From Thinopyrum elongatum (Eukaryota; Streptophyta; Magnoliopsida; Poales; Poaceae): DNA of 64,000 nucleotides. Positions within the stretch are counted from its first letter, which is position 1. Each line of letters starts with the position of its first letter. Below, in pieces: positions 7,740 to 19,959 of this stretch. The position numbers and the translations under genes are program-made. Under the pieces are notes generated by a model that saw only the letters and a program-made list of their open reading frames with translations, searched no databases and was not told where the DNA came from. The stretch covers positions 449,239,292 to 449,303,291 of the forward strand of contig CM022297.1 in assembly GCA_011799875.1 (NCBI GenBank). Reading direction: 5' to 3'.

Positions 7740-9275
7740 AGAGATAAAGAGATAAATATCTCTATACTGACCTGTCATGGCGATTATATAAACCTTGGGA
7801 TCCTTGTTTTGCTAATTTGTAGACTATGTTTTTATTGGTTATTTTTTTCTCTAAAAAATTAAAGAATGATTGACTCTATAGTGGCCTGTCATGGCGATTA
7901 TATAAACCTTTTTCAGGTCACGTGCAAGGTATAGGTGGTAGTGTGTTCTGATCGAGCATGTCTCCCTTGTGCGGTTTATAGACGCTGCACATATCTGTGG
8001 GCTCCCCGAGGTATATATATTATCCTTTACCGATAATGAGGGGGGCCCACACAATCTATCCCTTTGACCCAACAACGAGAAGGGTTTGACCATGATGGTT
8101 TCCTATTGCTATCTGTGCCATCTTAGACCAAAATAAAGTTTGAGCTCATGCGTTGGACGACACCCCCCCCCCCCCCCGCCGCCTCGAAGTTGGAAAACCG
8201 ACATCGTACGTATTGAACCAGGCTTGGGGTCGGGTACGGTGTTCGGTTTGTAATGTAGTTGGTGGCCCATCGAAGTTGTGCATTCGGGATTTAAACACAT
8301 CACACACCACCGTACCCATACATATTTTCGGGCCGCATGCAATGTATACGGGATCTTCTGATCGACCACGTCTCCCTTGTGCGGTTTTTTGTGATGACAC
8401 GCATATCTATGGGCTCCCCGAGTGTATATATATCATCCCTTTGACCAATAACAAGGGGTATGTGTTGGCCATGAATGGATTCCTCCTAGTTCGTGTTAGG
8501 GCCGGTCACCATCACATGGCGTTCAACCAAAGCTCGAGCTCATGCGTTGTCAGGATTCCCTCCCACATGCTCGGATTGCTGGGTTCGACCTACACTGTAC
8601 CCTGCGTATCTCATCCTTAACTACCTAGCCTTCATGGCTGTTGTCTGTATCGAGAGGTAGGCACCACATCTAAATTGTACATTATTCTATATTGAAAACA
8701 CACATCACCCCTTCCAACGTACATCATTTTGGGCCGCATGCAAGAGGTGCTGGTTTTGTGGTCCCTCTCGTGCGATTTTTATGATGGTTCAATCTATTAG
8801 CCCAAGCGGTTTATCAACAACAACAGTTGTCGTTTGGCCAAACGATAGATTCACTGGTCTGTCTTATGGTAGGTCATGGTTACATGCATGTATGACCAAA
8901 GTATCATTACGTGCATCTGCCCCGCTGACATGAAGTGGGAGGTGGTGGGTCAAGCACCCTAGCTAGCTACGACATTATGTCATTATAGATATATCCAAGG
9001 GTGCTTTCAGGTTTGCAAGGGAGGTGCCACCAAGGTTGTGCATTGTGTATTTAAAGTTTTAAACATCACACCCAATATTCCTACATATATTTGGCCACTT
9101 TCAAGTGGTGCTTGACTTCTGGCCCCTCTCATCGATCTTCAATGACAAGCCCAACCATGGGCCCGCGCGGTCAAAGTTGTGCATTGGAATTTTGAACATC
9201 ACAGACCACCCTTTTCACTCATATATATTTGGGCCACATGTTGGTGTGGCTGTCTTCTGACCCTATCTAAAGTTT
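7740..9275 (+). repeat. Degenerate satellite, ~360-410 bp unit
   Basis: Blocks recur in order: a GTTGTGCATT and TTTAAACATCACA piece (8275, 8675, 9035, 9174), a CATATATTTGGGCCGCATG-like piece, a TCTGATCGACCACGTCTCCC piece (about 7945, 8358 and, diverged, 8760 and 9120), and GGGCTCCCCGAGGTATATAT (about 8000 and 8410). Spacings run from about 410 down to 140 bases, so the array is old and partly deleted. A 17-base C run occurs near 8162. No gene is visible. Confidence 0.6.
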
Positions 9276-9324
9276 TTTTTGCTGCAAAGACTCTGATGAC
9301 GCTCAATGAACACAGGTATAATGT

Positions 9325-9537
9325 CTTAACCGTGTGCGATGCAAGTGCGCTGTGAATCACCACGACTGCGCAAGCACGAGCAAAGATGGAGGTACTGGCT
9401 CAACCGTGTGCGATGCAAGTGCGCTGTAAAATCACCACGACTGCGCAAGTGCGAGCAAAGGGTGGAGGTACTGGCTTAACCGTGTGCGATGCAAGTGCGC
9501 TGTAAAATCACCACCTGCGCAAGCTAAAGGCGGATAG
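9325..9537 (+). repeat. 75 bp tandem repeat, three copies
   Basis: CGTGTGCGATGCAAGTGCGC starts at 9331, 9405 and 9481, spaced 74 and 76 bases. Each copy continues with TCACCACGACTGCGCAAG and GGTACTGGCT except the last, which is cut. The copies are nearly identical, so they are much younger than the flanking satellite. The unit carries the same TGTGCGAT core as the element ends. Confidence 0.8.
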
Positions 9538-9559
9538 TTTATTTAGAAATTAGTATGAA

Positions 9560-10058
9560 CCGTGTGCAATAGACCAGCTAGCTAGAAATAAAAAAACAAA
9601 CTACCCGCCTTGAGCGTTGCAAAAATCGGCGGTTCCGCCACTTTTCCTTATTATCATACACGCATATTCTTATTGGACCGTGCGTGATCTTGGGTACTCC
9701 CGCCCCGCATCAATTCCTTTACCCAAATTTTAGTAGCCGACGTACTTCAACCATCGCCCACACTCCTCCAGCATTGACCTTATAGTAAAATTGCAGTAGC
9801 CGAGGCATTTGAACCGTCGCCCTTCCTCGTCCACCACCACCTCCACCCACCATTACTAAAATTTTCAGTAGCCACGGCGTATCCTCAAACACCCCCTTCC
9901 ACAGTCCCCCACCTGGCCCCCTCCCCCCATCGAACCCTAGCTCGCCGCCGCCGCCGCCGCCAACTTCAGCCGGTCTGCCCGTTCCAACTAGCTTAGATAA
10001 TAAAGTTTAGGTTACCCAACGATTCCCATACTGTCGCCCCACTCCCCTGAGTTTTTAG
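9560..10058 (+). promoter_or_regulatory. Upstream region and leader of gene 3
   Basis: Three degenerate repeats carry AGTAGCC (9732, 9795, 9867), the first two followed by TTYRAACCRTCGCCC. After them comes a CT-rich stretch ending CATCGAACCCTAGCTCGCCG and a (CCG)n run, which looks like the 5' leader of a grass gene. No convincing TATA box was found. The ATG used by gene 3 follows at 10059. Confidence 0.4.
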
Positions 10059-10302
10059 ATGAGGCCTGCGGTGTCCCTCCCCGCCAGATCCACATCCCCT
10101 GCTCCAGAAAGTCGCAGCCTAAGCTCGACCACGTATCCCGGGAAGCCCGACGAGCGTTCAGCCAAGAAGAGGTTTATCATGGCCTCTCCGGCGGACGTTG
10201 GCGAGGTGGCCGCCGTTCGCCCCGACCTGTCGATCCCGGAGCAACACGTGGCCGCGGAAGCCGGTGAAGACGTTGACTATGTTGCCATGCCGAAAGCTTC
10301 AT
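10059..10302 (+). pseudogene. Gene 3, 5' part, cut by copia 1
   Basis: Open from ATG 10059 for 81 codons to the copia insertion at 10303. It is Ser/Pro-rich at first, then acidic (VGEVAAVRPDLSIPEQHVAA, AEAGEDVDYVAMPK). Taking the five bases TTCAT once and joining 10302 to 21713 keeps the same frame, and the total is exactly 220 codons including the stop at 22126-22128. The gene was therefore open when copia 1 landed. I do not recognise the domain. GC-rich codon use here, against AT-richer later exons, is typical of the 5' bias of grass genes. The present allele is broken, because the insertion adds 11.4 kb on the opposite strand. Confidence 0.6.
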
Positions 10303-12050
10303 TGTTGGGGAACGTAGTATTTCAAAAAATTTCCTACGATCACGCAAGATCTATCTAGGAGAAGCATAGCAACGAGCGGGGAGAGTGTGTCCACGTACCC
10401 TCGTAGACCGAAAGCGGAAGCATTTAGTAACGTGGTTGATGTAGTCGAACGTATTCGTGATCCAACCAATCAAGTACCGAACGCATGGCACCTCCACGAT
10501 CTGCACACGTTCAGCTCGGTGACGTCCCTCGAACTCTAGATCCAGCTGAGGCCGAGGGAGAGTTTCGTCAGCATGACGGCGTGGTGATGGTGATGATGAA
10601 GTTACCGACGCAGGGCTTCACCTAAGCACTACAACGATATGACCGAGGTGGAAATATGTGGAGGGGGGCACCGCACACGGCTAAACAATCAACTTGTGTG
10701 TCTATGGGGTGCCCCCTGGCCATGTATATAAAGGAGGGGAGGGAAAAGGTGGCCGGCCCAAGGGGGGCGCGCCAGGTGTGGGGAATCCTACTAGGACTCC
10801 CCAGTCCAAGTAGGATTCCCCTCCTCTTTCCTATTCCAAGTAGGAGAAGGAGGGAAGGAAGAAGAGGGGAGAAGGAAAGAGGGGGGCGCCGCCCCCTCCT
10901 AGTCCAATTCGGACCAGCCCATGGGGGGGGGGGGCACGGCCACCCCTTGAGGCCCTTCTCTCCTTTCCACTAATGCCCAATAAGGCCCATTAACTTCCCC
11001 CGGCGAATTCCCGTAACTCTCCGGTACTCCGAAAAATACCCGAGTCACTCGGAACCTTTCCGATGTACGAATATAGCCTTCCAATATATGAATCTTTACC
11101 TCTCGACCATTTCGAGACTCCTCGTCATGTCCGTGATCTCATCCGGGACTCCGAACAAACTTCGGTCATCAAATCACATAACTCATAATACAAATCATCA
11201 TCGAACGTTAAGCGTGCGGACCCTACGGGTTCGAGAAATATGTAGACATGACCGAGACTCATCTCCGGTCAATAACCAATCGCGGAACCTGGATGCTCAT
11301 ATTGGCTCCCACATATTCTACGAAGATCTTTATCAGTCAAACCGCATAACAAGATACGTTGTTCCCTTTGTCATCGGTATGTTACTTGCCCGAGATTCGA
11401 TCGTCGGTATCATCATACCTAGTTCAATCTCATTACCGGCAAGTCTCTTTACTCGTTCCGTAATGCATTATCCCGTAACTAACTCATTAGTCACATTGCT
11501 TGCAAGGCTTCATATGATGTGCATTACCGAGAGGGCCCAGAGATACCTCTCCGACAATCGGAGTGACAAATCCTAATCTCGATCTATGTCAACTCAACAA
11601 ACACCATCGGAGACACCTGTAGAGCATCTTTATAATCACCCAGTTACGTTGTGACGTTTGATAGCACACTAAGTGTTCCTCCGGTATTCAGGAGTTGCAT
11701 AATCTCATAGTCATAGGAACATGTATAAGTCATGAAGAAAGCTATAGCAATAAACTTAACGATCATTATGCTAAGCTAACGGATGGGTCTTGTCCATCAC
11801 ATCATTCTCCTAATGATGTGATCCCGTTCATCAAATGACAACACATATCTATGGTCAGGAAAGTTAACCATCTTTGATTAACGAGCTAGTCAAGTAGAGG
11901 CATACTAGGGACACTTTGTTTTGTCTATGTATTCACACATGTATTAAGTTTCCTATTAATACAATTCTAGCATGAATAATAAACATTTATCATGATATAA
12001 GGAAATATAAATAACAACTTTATTATTGCCTCTAGGGCATATTTCCTTCA
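10303..12050 (-). repeat. Copia 1 3' LTR
   Basis: 1748 bases, TG...CA ends, matching 19960-21707 closely. TATATA at 10725-10730 is palindromic and fits a core promoter on either strand. Open frames in this GC-rich LTR (10656-10973, 11088-11576 and others) recur in every LTR copy and are not genes. Confidence 0.9.
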
Positions 12051-12063
12051 GTCTCCCACTTGC
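12051..12063 (-). other. Copia 1 polypurine tract
   Basis: GCAAGTGGGAGAC on the minus strand directly abuts the LTR start TGAAGG. It is the usual copia primer for plus-strand DNA synthesis. The stretch from here to 12347 is non-coding, with CACATCGCCATGTGATTAAC repeats. Confidence 0.75.
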
Positions 12064-12069
12064 ACTAGA

Positions 12070-12235
12070 GTCAGTAATCTAGTTTCACATCGCCTTGTGA
12101 TTTAACATGAATAGTTCACATCACCATGTGATTAACACCCATAGTTCACATCGCCATGTGACCAACACCCAAAGGGTTTACTAGAGTCAGTAATCTAGTT
12201 CACATCGCCATGTGATTAACACCCAAAGAGTACTA
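12070..12235 (-). repeat. Short repeats next to the copia 1 polypurine tract
   Basis: GTTCACATCGCCATGTGATTAACACC recurs about four times at roughly 30-65 base spacing, and CTAGAGTCAGTAATCTAGTT appears twice. The same pattern is at 50620-50780 in copia 2, so it is a family trait of the 3' untranslated region. Confidence 0.6.
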
Positions 12236-12347
12236 AGGTGTGATTATGTTTTGCTTGTGAGAGAAGTTTAGTCAACGGGTCTGCCACATACAGATCCGTA
12301 TGTATTTTGCAAATTTCTATGTCTATAATGCTCTACATGGAGCTACT

Positions 12348-13772
12348 CTAGCTAATTGCTTCCACTTTCAATATGTATCCAGATTGAGACTCTGAGTCAT
12401 CTGGATCGGTGTAAAAGCTTGCATCGACGTAACCTTTTACGACGAACTCTTTTATCACCACCATAACCGAGAAACATTTCCTTAGTCCTCTTAGGTAACT
12501 AAGGGTAACTTTAACCGCTATCCAGTGATCTATCCCTAGATCACTTTCGTACCTCCTTGCTAAACTCATAGCAAGGCACACAACTGGTCTAGTACATAGC
12601 ATGGCATACTTTATAGAACCTATGACTGAGGCATAGGGAATGACTTTCATTCTCTTTCTATCTTCTGCCGTGGTCGGGTTTTGAGTCTTACTCAATTTTA
12701 CACCTTGTAACACAGGCAAGAACTCCTTCTTTGACTGATCCATTTTGAACTTTTTCAAAATCTTGTCAAGGTATGTGCTTTGTGAAAGTCCTATTAAGCA
12801 TCTCGATCTATCCCTATAGATCTTGATGCTCAATACTTAAGCAGCTTCACCGAGGTCTTTTTTATTGAAAACTTCTTATTCAAGTATCCTTTTATGCTAT
12901 CCAGAAATTCTATATCATTTCCAATCAACAATATGTCATCCACATATAACGTCAGAAATGCTACAGAGCTCCCACTCACTTTCTTGTAAATACAGGCTTC
13001 ACCGTAAGTCTGTATAAAACCATATGCTTTGATCACTTCATCAAAGCATATATTCCAACTCCGAGATGCTTGCACCAGTCCATAGATGGATCGCTGGAGC
13101 TTGCACATTTTGTTAGCACCTTTAGGATTGACAAAACCTTCTGGTTGCATCATATACAACTTCTTCTTTAAAAATTCCATTAAGGAATGTAGTTTTTGAC
13201 ATCCATTTGCCAGATTTCATAAAATGTGGTAATTGCTAACATGATTCAGACAGACTTAAGCATCGCTACGAGTGAGAAAATCTCATCGTAGTCAACACCT
13301 TGAACTTTGTCGAAAACCTTTTTGCGACAAGTTGAGCTTTGTAGATAGTAACACTACTATCAGTGTCTGTCTTCCTCTTGAAGATCCATTTATTCTCAAT
13401 GGCTTGCCGATCATCGGGCAAGTCAACCAAAGTCCACACTTTGTTCTCATACATGGATCCCATCTCAGATTTCATGGCCTCAAGCCATTTCGCGGAATCT
13501 GGGCTTATCATCGCTTCCTCATAGTTTGTAGGTTCGTCATGGTCTAGTAACATGATTTCCAGATCCGGATTACCGTACCACTCTGGTGCGGAACGTACTC
13601 TGGTTGACCTACGAGGTTCGGTAGCAACTTGATCCGAAGTTTCATGATCATCATCATTAACTTTCTCACTAATTGGTGTAGGCATCACTGGAACTGATTT
13701 CAGTGGTGAACTACTTTCCAATTCGGGAGAAGGTACAATTACCTCATCAAGTTCTACTTTCCTCCCACTCAC
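12348..13772 (-). pseudogene. Copia 1 reverse transcriptase and RNase H region
   Basis: It copies element RNA to DNA. The minus-strand pieces run N- to C-terminal from 13772 to 12348. First is a linker and RT start (NYEEAMISPDSAKWLEAMKS, then WTLVDLPDDR and NKWIFKRK). Then comes the RT palm with YVDDILLIGND at about 12930, the copia form of the YxDD site. Last is the RT tail and RNase H start (YASVIGSIKYAMLCTRP, CLAMSLARRY, YVDASFYTDPDDSESQSGY). Breaks are a frameshift near 13300, more damage between 13180 and 13266, and a TAA near 12836. The homologous region of copia 2 has breaks at different bases. The RNase H ends early, within its expected C-terminal part. Confidence 0.85.
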
Positions 13773-14700
13773 TTATTTTGAGAGAAACTCCTTCTCTAGA
13801 AAGGATCCATTCTTAGCAACGAATATCTTGCCTTCGGATCTGTGATAGAAGGTGTACCCAACAGTCTCCTTTGGGTATCCTATGAAGACGTATTTCTCCG
13901 ATTTGGGTTCGAGCTTATCAGGTTGAAGCTTTTTCACATAAGCATCGCAGCCCCAAACTTTAAGAAACGACAGCTTAGGTTTCTTGCCAAACCACAGTTC
14001 ATATGGTGTCGTCTCAACGGATTTAGATGGTGCCCTATTTAACGTGAATGCAGCTGTCTCTAATGCATAACCCCAAAACGATAGTGGTAAATCGGTAAGA
14101 AACATCATAGATCGCACCATATCTAATAAAGTACGGTTACGACGTTCGGACACACCATTACGCTATGGTGTTCCAGGTGGCGTGAGTTGTGAAACTATTC
14201 CACATTGTTTCAAATGAAGACCAAACTCATAACTCAAATATTCACCTCCACGATCAGATCGTAGAAATTTTATTTTCTTGTTACGATGATTTCCCACTTC
14301 ACTCTGAATTTCTTTTGAACTTTTCAAATGTTTCAGACTTATGTTTCATCAAGTAGATATACCCATATCTGCTCAAATCATCTGTGAAGGTCAGAAAATA
14401 ATGATACCTGCCGTGAGCCTCAACACTCATCGGACCGCATACATCGATATGTATTATTTCCAATAAGTCATTAGCTCGCTCCCTTGTTCCGGAGAACGGA
14501 GTCTTAGTCATCTTGCCCATGAGGCATGGTTCGCAAGCATCAAATGATTCATAATCAAGTGATTCCAAAAGTCCATCTGAATGGAGTTTCTTCATGCGCT
14601 TTACACCAATATGACCTAAACGGCAGTGCCACAAAATATGTTGCATTATCATTATCAACTTTGCATCTTTTGGCATCAATATTATGAATATGTGTATCAC
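13773..14700 (-). pseudogene. Copia 1 integrase region
   Basis: It would join element cDNA to the target. The GAG-pre-integrase piece (LWHCRLGHIGVKRMKKLH, CEPCLMGKMTKTPFSG) holds the H..H..C..C zinc-binding set. The core follows with DVCGPMSVEAHGRYHYFLTF and DDLSRYGYIY. After breaks at 14150-14300, the late core and C-terminal part appear (SFWGYALETAAFTLNRAPSK, TPYELWFGKKPKL, WGCDAYVKKL). The frame is split at about 14154 and 14299 by stops and a small shift. Copia 2 carries the same region at 52469-53246. Confidence 0.85.
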
Positions 14701-14877
14701 TACTATCGAGATTCAATAAACCATTTATATTGAGTGTATGACCATAGAAGGTTTTATTCATTTAAACAGAACAACAATTATTCTCTGACTTAAATGAATA
14801 ACCGTATCGCAATAAACATGATCCAATCATATTCATGCTCAACGCAGATACCAAATAACATTTATTTAGGTCCAACA

Positions 14878-17800
14878 CTAATCCCGAAGGTAGAGGGAGT
14901 GTGCGATGGTGATCTTATCAACCTTGGAATCACTTCCAACACACATCGTCACCTCGTCATTAACTAGTCTCTGTTCATTTTGCAACTCCTGTTTCGAGTT
15001 ACTAATGTTAGCAACTGAACCAGTATTAAATACCCAGGGGCTACTATGAACACTAGTAAAATACACATCAATAACATGTATATCAAATATACCTTTGTTC
15101 ACTTTGCCATCCTTCTTATCCGCCAAATACTTAGGGCAGCTCCGCTTCCAGTGACCAGTCCCTTTGCAGTAGAAGCACTCAGTTTCAGGCTTAGATCCAG
15201 ACTTGGGCTTCTTCCCGGGAGTAGCAACTTTCTTGCTATTCTTCTTGAAGTTCCCCTTCTTCCCTTTGCCCTTTTTCTTGAAACTAGTGGTCTTGTTAAC
15301 CATCAACACTTGATGCTCCTTTTTGATCTCTACCTCCGCAGCCTTTAGCATCGCGAAGAACTCGGGAATTGTCTTATTCATCCCTTGCATATTATAGTTC
15401 ATCACGAAGTTCTAGTAACTTGGTGATAGTGACTAGAGAACTCTGTCAATCACTATTTTATCTGGAAGATTAACTCCCACTTGATTCAAGCGATTGTAGT
15501 ACCCAGACATTCTGAGCATATGCTCACTGGTTGAGCTATTCTCCTCCATCTTGTAGGCAAAGTATTTGTCAGAGGTCTCATACCTCTCGACACGGGCATG
15601 AGTCTGAAATACCGATTTCAGCTCTTGGAACATCTCATATGCTCCGTGGCATTCAAAACATTTTTGAAGTCCCGGTTCTAAGCCGTAAATCATGGCGCAC
15701 TAAACTTATCAAGTAGTCAACATATCGAGCTTGCTAAAAGTTCATAATGTTTGCATCTGCTCCTGCAATAGGTCTGTCACCTAGCGGTGCATCAAGGACA
15801 TAATTCTTCTGTGCAGCAATTAGGATAATTCTCAGATCACGGAACCAGTCCGCATCATTGCTACCATCATCTTTCAACTTAGCTTTCTCTAGGAACGCAT
15901 TAAAATTCAAAGGAACATGTAACATCCCAAATTTTCAATTTGGAATGTTATACATAGGTCATCATATGCATATCATATTTTATTTGCATTTCGTTTGTGA
16001 TCCTAGAAATCTTAAGCAACTCAAGGACCCACGGAGAGAGTTGGGGATTTCATTTATTTTCATATTTGAATTTTCTCAAATATTGAAAAGAGGATCATTT
16101 TGTTTTATTTATTTTTCTCTCCAAAATATTTCATATTAAAAATATATGAGAGGAGATAAAATGACTTCTCCAAAATAAAAGAAATATTGGAGGAAAAATA
16201 TTAAAATCAAATAAATAATTTTATTTGGATTTTATTGGCTATTTTATTTGAATTAGAAAAATATGCATTTTTCAAAACCGCATTTTTAGGCCAAGAAAAT
16301 GTTCACTTTATTTTAAATATTTTATTTAGATGGTGAAAATTGTTTTTGGTATTTTTAGAATTTTTTTTATTTTATTAGGATTTTTTTCGGCAGAACTTAT
16401 TTAAAAAAAAACCTTTCGCCCGACTAGGCCGAAGGCCCAGCCGAGCCAGGCCGCTGCCGCCTTCCTCCCGAGCGGGAGTCCCGCCGACGCACGGACGCCG
16501 AGGGAGTCCGAGCTGGACGTCCCATGGCCGGCCCCCTCCCCAAGCCACGCCGCCCCCCTGGCTCCTTTAAATAGCCGTGCCGCCCCCCCTCACCTCGCCC
16601 CGAGTCGCCACCACCGCTGCCTAGCGCCGCCGCCGCCGCCACCACAAGCCGCAGCCGCGCCTCCGCCCGCAAGCCGCCGCCGCCGCCCTTAGCCACCGCC
16701 GCCCGCGCCGACGCCGTCCCGCCCCGCGCCGGACCCGCGCTGCCCGCGCCTCGCCTCGCCGCCGCCGCCCGCCGCCTTCGCCGGAGCCTCGCCGGAAGCC
16801 ACCGGATCTCGTCGCTGTCGCCGCCGTTTTTTTTCGGTTTTAGGTAAAACCACCGATTTTTTAAAAAAAACCCTAGTTCGGTTTATTTTATTTTATTAGA
16901 TCTGTTCCGTTTTCTCGGTTTAGTTCGTTTGCGAACGTTCGTTTGTTTAGATCTGTTAACGAACGCTTTCGTTCGTTTGTCTCTGTTAGCGGACGTTCGT
17001 CCGATAGATTTTTCTTTTTCTGTCAGGGACCTATCCACGATTACTTTTATCGCAGATTAGCCCCTGATCTTCAAACCCTCGCCGTTTCTAAACCGTTCGT
17101 CCAAATCCAGTGAAACCAAGGCCAAAATCTTCATCTCGAACCCCTCTTTCTGTTTAATAAACTTGAACATGATTTTGACAATTTAAAATTTGGTTTCAAG
17201 CAGATTTGTTTTCGAAGTTCTTTTGACCGTAGTTTCAGTTCCGTAGCTCCGATTCGATTGATTATTTTTGCAGATCGAATCTCTTCAGTTGAACTTTCAG
17301 ATTTGATCTTCTTATTTGAGTTTTACCCTTGCATCTATGCTTGATTGCTTATGTATGCTATTGTTTGGTTGCGATAGAATTCCCGGAGTGCGAAGCGTGC
17401 TACTACGAGTCTCTAGGGTTTGCGGATCGTCAGCAAGGCAAGTAACACATTGATCATACTTCTTTATTACCTAGTTTTTATGCATTAGTTTCAATCCTCA
17501 AACACTGCATGATTAGGATGTGATTAACTTGTGGGTATTGGGAAGTAGATGATGAGGTAGAACCTATTGCCCTTTATTATCAAACCCTTGGGAGTTACTT
17601 CTACGTTATGCTTATATTGCCATGCTATGCTCGTAGACGTGGATTGGGTTTGAGTGTATCCATGACAGATGTGAGATTTGTTAATTAATGGTTAACTAAA
17701 GGTGGCTACTTAAATACACATCTGGGTGGATTGGTTGCAGGCACCTGGGGATATACCAGTGTTGTCTTTTTGGTTCGCCACCCAGGCTCAAAGGGATCAT

Positions 17801-18726
17801 AAGATTATTCATGCTAGAAACTTCCGTGTGCAGCCACAAGCTATTATGGGCTCTAGCATAGTTGAGTATGTTGCATGACCTCTTCCAGTTGTACGCTAGC
17901 AGACGTAGGGGATGTAGGTTGGTACTGTCTACCCAGGGTTAGAGTTAATGCTTCTAAAAGACTGTGTCTCGGTCATCCGTTTCTCAAACACCATGTAGTG
18001 CAAGAAATCCAACGGAGGAGATTGAGTCTTGTGGGGAAAAGTGCGCAAACCTCTGCAGAGTGTATAAACTAATCATGGTTAGCCGTGTCCCCGGTTATGG
18101 ACATCTTGAGTATCTGGTACCTGAATTATTGATTTGATCCCATCACTCTAAATTAATTTGTTGGGTTTAATGATTACTTTTAATTGGGATTGAGATGGGG
18201 TTTTACCTTCTCAATGTTTAACAACCACCATGATAGTTAAATAAAATAAATTCCTTTGTTGTAGGGAAAAATTGGCTTTTTCTTAAAACCTTATAACCAT
18301 ACAGCCTCCACCAGCCATATATGCATGTAGTGATAGCATTTACTTGTTCATTGCTCTACTGTGTTATCTTGCCAGCATATTCCATGTGCTGACCCATTTC
18401 GGGCTGCAACATATCATGTTGCAGACTTTTCAGATGAAGAGTAAGGTGCGCTAGGTCGTTGTCGTGCACTCAGCTATGCCGTTGGAGTTGATGGACTCAC
18501 TTTATCTTCCAAGCCTTCCGCTGTTATCTTAGTTAGATGGCCTTAAGCCATATTTATTGTAATAAGTTCTCTTTTGAGACATTCGATGTAATAAGTGTGT
18601 GATTGCACTCTGTTATAAATCCTTCGAGTACTGTGTGTGTCAGCATTACTGATCCAGGGATGACACTTGAACACAGAGATTCGATCCATTCGGGTCGGGT
18701 CGCTACAGAACAGTAGCACGGGCCAT
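14878..18726 (-). pseudogene. Copia 1 gag, split by a solo LTR
   Basis: Gag would form the particle core and bind RNA. The ATG lies at 18724-18726 (minus strand, starting ATGGCCCGTGCTACTG), and the frame is cut within codon 7 by the insertion 15918-18707. It resumes at 15917 with NFNAFLEKAKLKDDGSNDAD and continues through KYFAYKMEENSSTSEHMLRM to a Lys-rich stretch and a CX2CX4HX4C zinc knuckle (CFYCKGTGHWKRSC, near 15140-15180). Further breaks lie near 15700 and 15420. Past the knuckle, SSPWVFNTGSVANIS is the protease active-site region, where the usual DSG/DTG has become NTG. Confidence 0.85.
15918..18707 (+). mobile_element. Solo LTR, 2.8 kb, gypsy-type
   Basis: Bounded by the perfect duplication GAACA (15913-15917 and 18708-18712). 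It begins TGTAACATCCCAAATTTTC and ends GGGTCGGGTCGCTACA. No internal coding region or second LTR is present. A TATA box (TTTAAATA, about 16565) is followed by a strongly GC-rich tract (16590-16810) full of GCCGCC, then AT-rich U5-like sequence, so transcription is plus-strand. Its ends resemble the LTRs at 35017-38849 and 57780-61937, so these are probably related chromovirus families. The ORFs at 16424-16696 and 17875-18072 are composition artefacts. Confidence 0.85.
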
Positions 18727-19942
18727 TGATCTACAACAACATAGACATGCGAAATACTATCAGGTACTAAGTTCATGATAAATTAAAGTTCAATTAATCA
18801 TATTACTTAAGAACTCCCACTTAGATAGACATCCCTCTAATCATCTAAGTGATCACGTGATCCAAATCAACTAAACCATGTCCGATCATCATGTGAGATG
18901 GAGTAGTTTTCAATGGTGAACATCACTATGTTGATCATATCTACTATATGATTCACGCTCGACCTTTCGGTCTCAGTGTTCCGAGGCCATATCTGCATAT
19001 GCTAGGCTCATCAAGTTTAACCCGAGTATTCTGCGTGTGCAAAACTGGCTTGCACCCGTTGTATGTGAACATAGAGCTTATCACACCCGATCATCACATG
19101 GTGTCTCGGCACGATGAACTTTCGCAACGATGCATACTCAGGGAGAACACTTGTACCTTGAAATTTAGTGAGAGATCATCTTATAATGCTACCGTCGAAA
19201 TAAGCAAAATAAGATGCATAAAGGATAAACATCACATGCAATCAATATAAGTGATATGATATGGCCATCATCATCTTGTGCCTTTGATCTCCATCTCCAA
19301 AGCACCGTCATGATCACCATCGTCACCGGCGCGACACCTTGATCTCCATCGTAGCATCATTGTCGTCTCGCCAACTATTGCTTCTACGACTATCGCTACC
19401 GCTTAGTGATAAAGTAAAAACAATTACATGGCGATTGCATTGCATACAATAAAGCGACAACCATATGGCTCCTGCAAGTTGACGATAACTCTGTTACAAA
19501 ACATGATCATCTCATACAATAAAATATAGCATCATGTCTTGAGCATATCACATCACAACATGCCCTGCAAAAACAAGTTAGACGTCCTCTACTTTGTTGT
19601 TGCAAGTTTTACGTGGCTGCTACGGGCTGAGCAAGAACCGTTCTTACCTACGCATCAAAACCACAACTATTTTTCGTCAAGTGTGATGTTTTAACCTTCA
19701 ATAAGGACCGGCCGTAGTCACACTTGATTCAACTAAAGTTGGAGAAACTGACACCCACTAGCCACCTGTGTGCGAAGCACGTCGGTAGAACCAGTCTCGC
19801 GTAAGCGTACGCGTAATGTCGGTCTGAGCCGCTTCATCCAACAATACCGCCGAATCAAAGTATGGCATGCTGGTAAGCAGTATGACTATTATCGCCCACA
19901 ACTCTTTGTGTTCTACTCGTGCATATAACATCTACGCATAAA
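18727..19942 (-). other. Copia 1 5' leader
   Basis: About 1.2 kb between the primer site and the gag ATG, with no long ORF in the element's direction. The equivalent region of copia 2 is 54522-55738 and is similar throughout. A long leader is usual in Angela/BARE-type elements. Confidence 0.7.
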
Positions 19943-19958
19943 CCTGGCTCGGATGCCA
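19943..19958 (-). other. Copia 1 primer-binding site
   Basis: TGGCATCCGAGCCAGG on the minus strand directly follows the 5' LTR. It matches the plant initiator methionine tRNA 3' end complement (TGGTATCAGAGCCAGG) except at two bases. It occurs identically in copia 2 (55739-55754). Confidence 0.75.
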
Positions 19959-19959
19959 C

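Noticed and set aside
8153..8620. 155-codon plus-strand ORF
   Set aside because: It lies in the degenerate ~400 bp satellite, starts at a poly-C run, and changes content with each repeat.
9325..9537. CRISPR-like array
   Set aside because: Direct repeats without unique spacers, in a plant genome; it is an ordinary 75 bp tandem repeat.
10720..10735. A plus-strand promoter in copia 1 LTR (TATATAAAGG)
   Set aside because: TATATA is palindromic, and primer site, polypurine tract and ORFs all show the element reads on minus. A bidirectional core is possible but not shown.
11088..11576. 162-codon plus-strand ORF
   Set aside because: It lies antisense in the copia 1 LTR; the copy in the partner LTR (20745-21233) is broken by a stop, and it has no domain.
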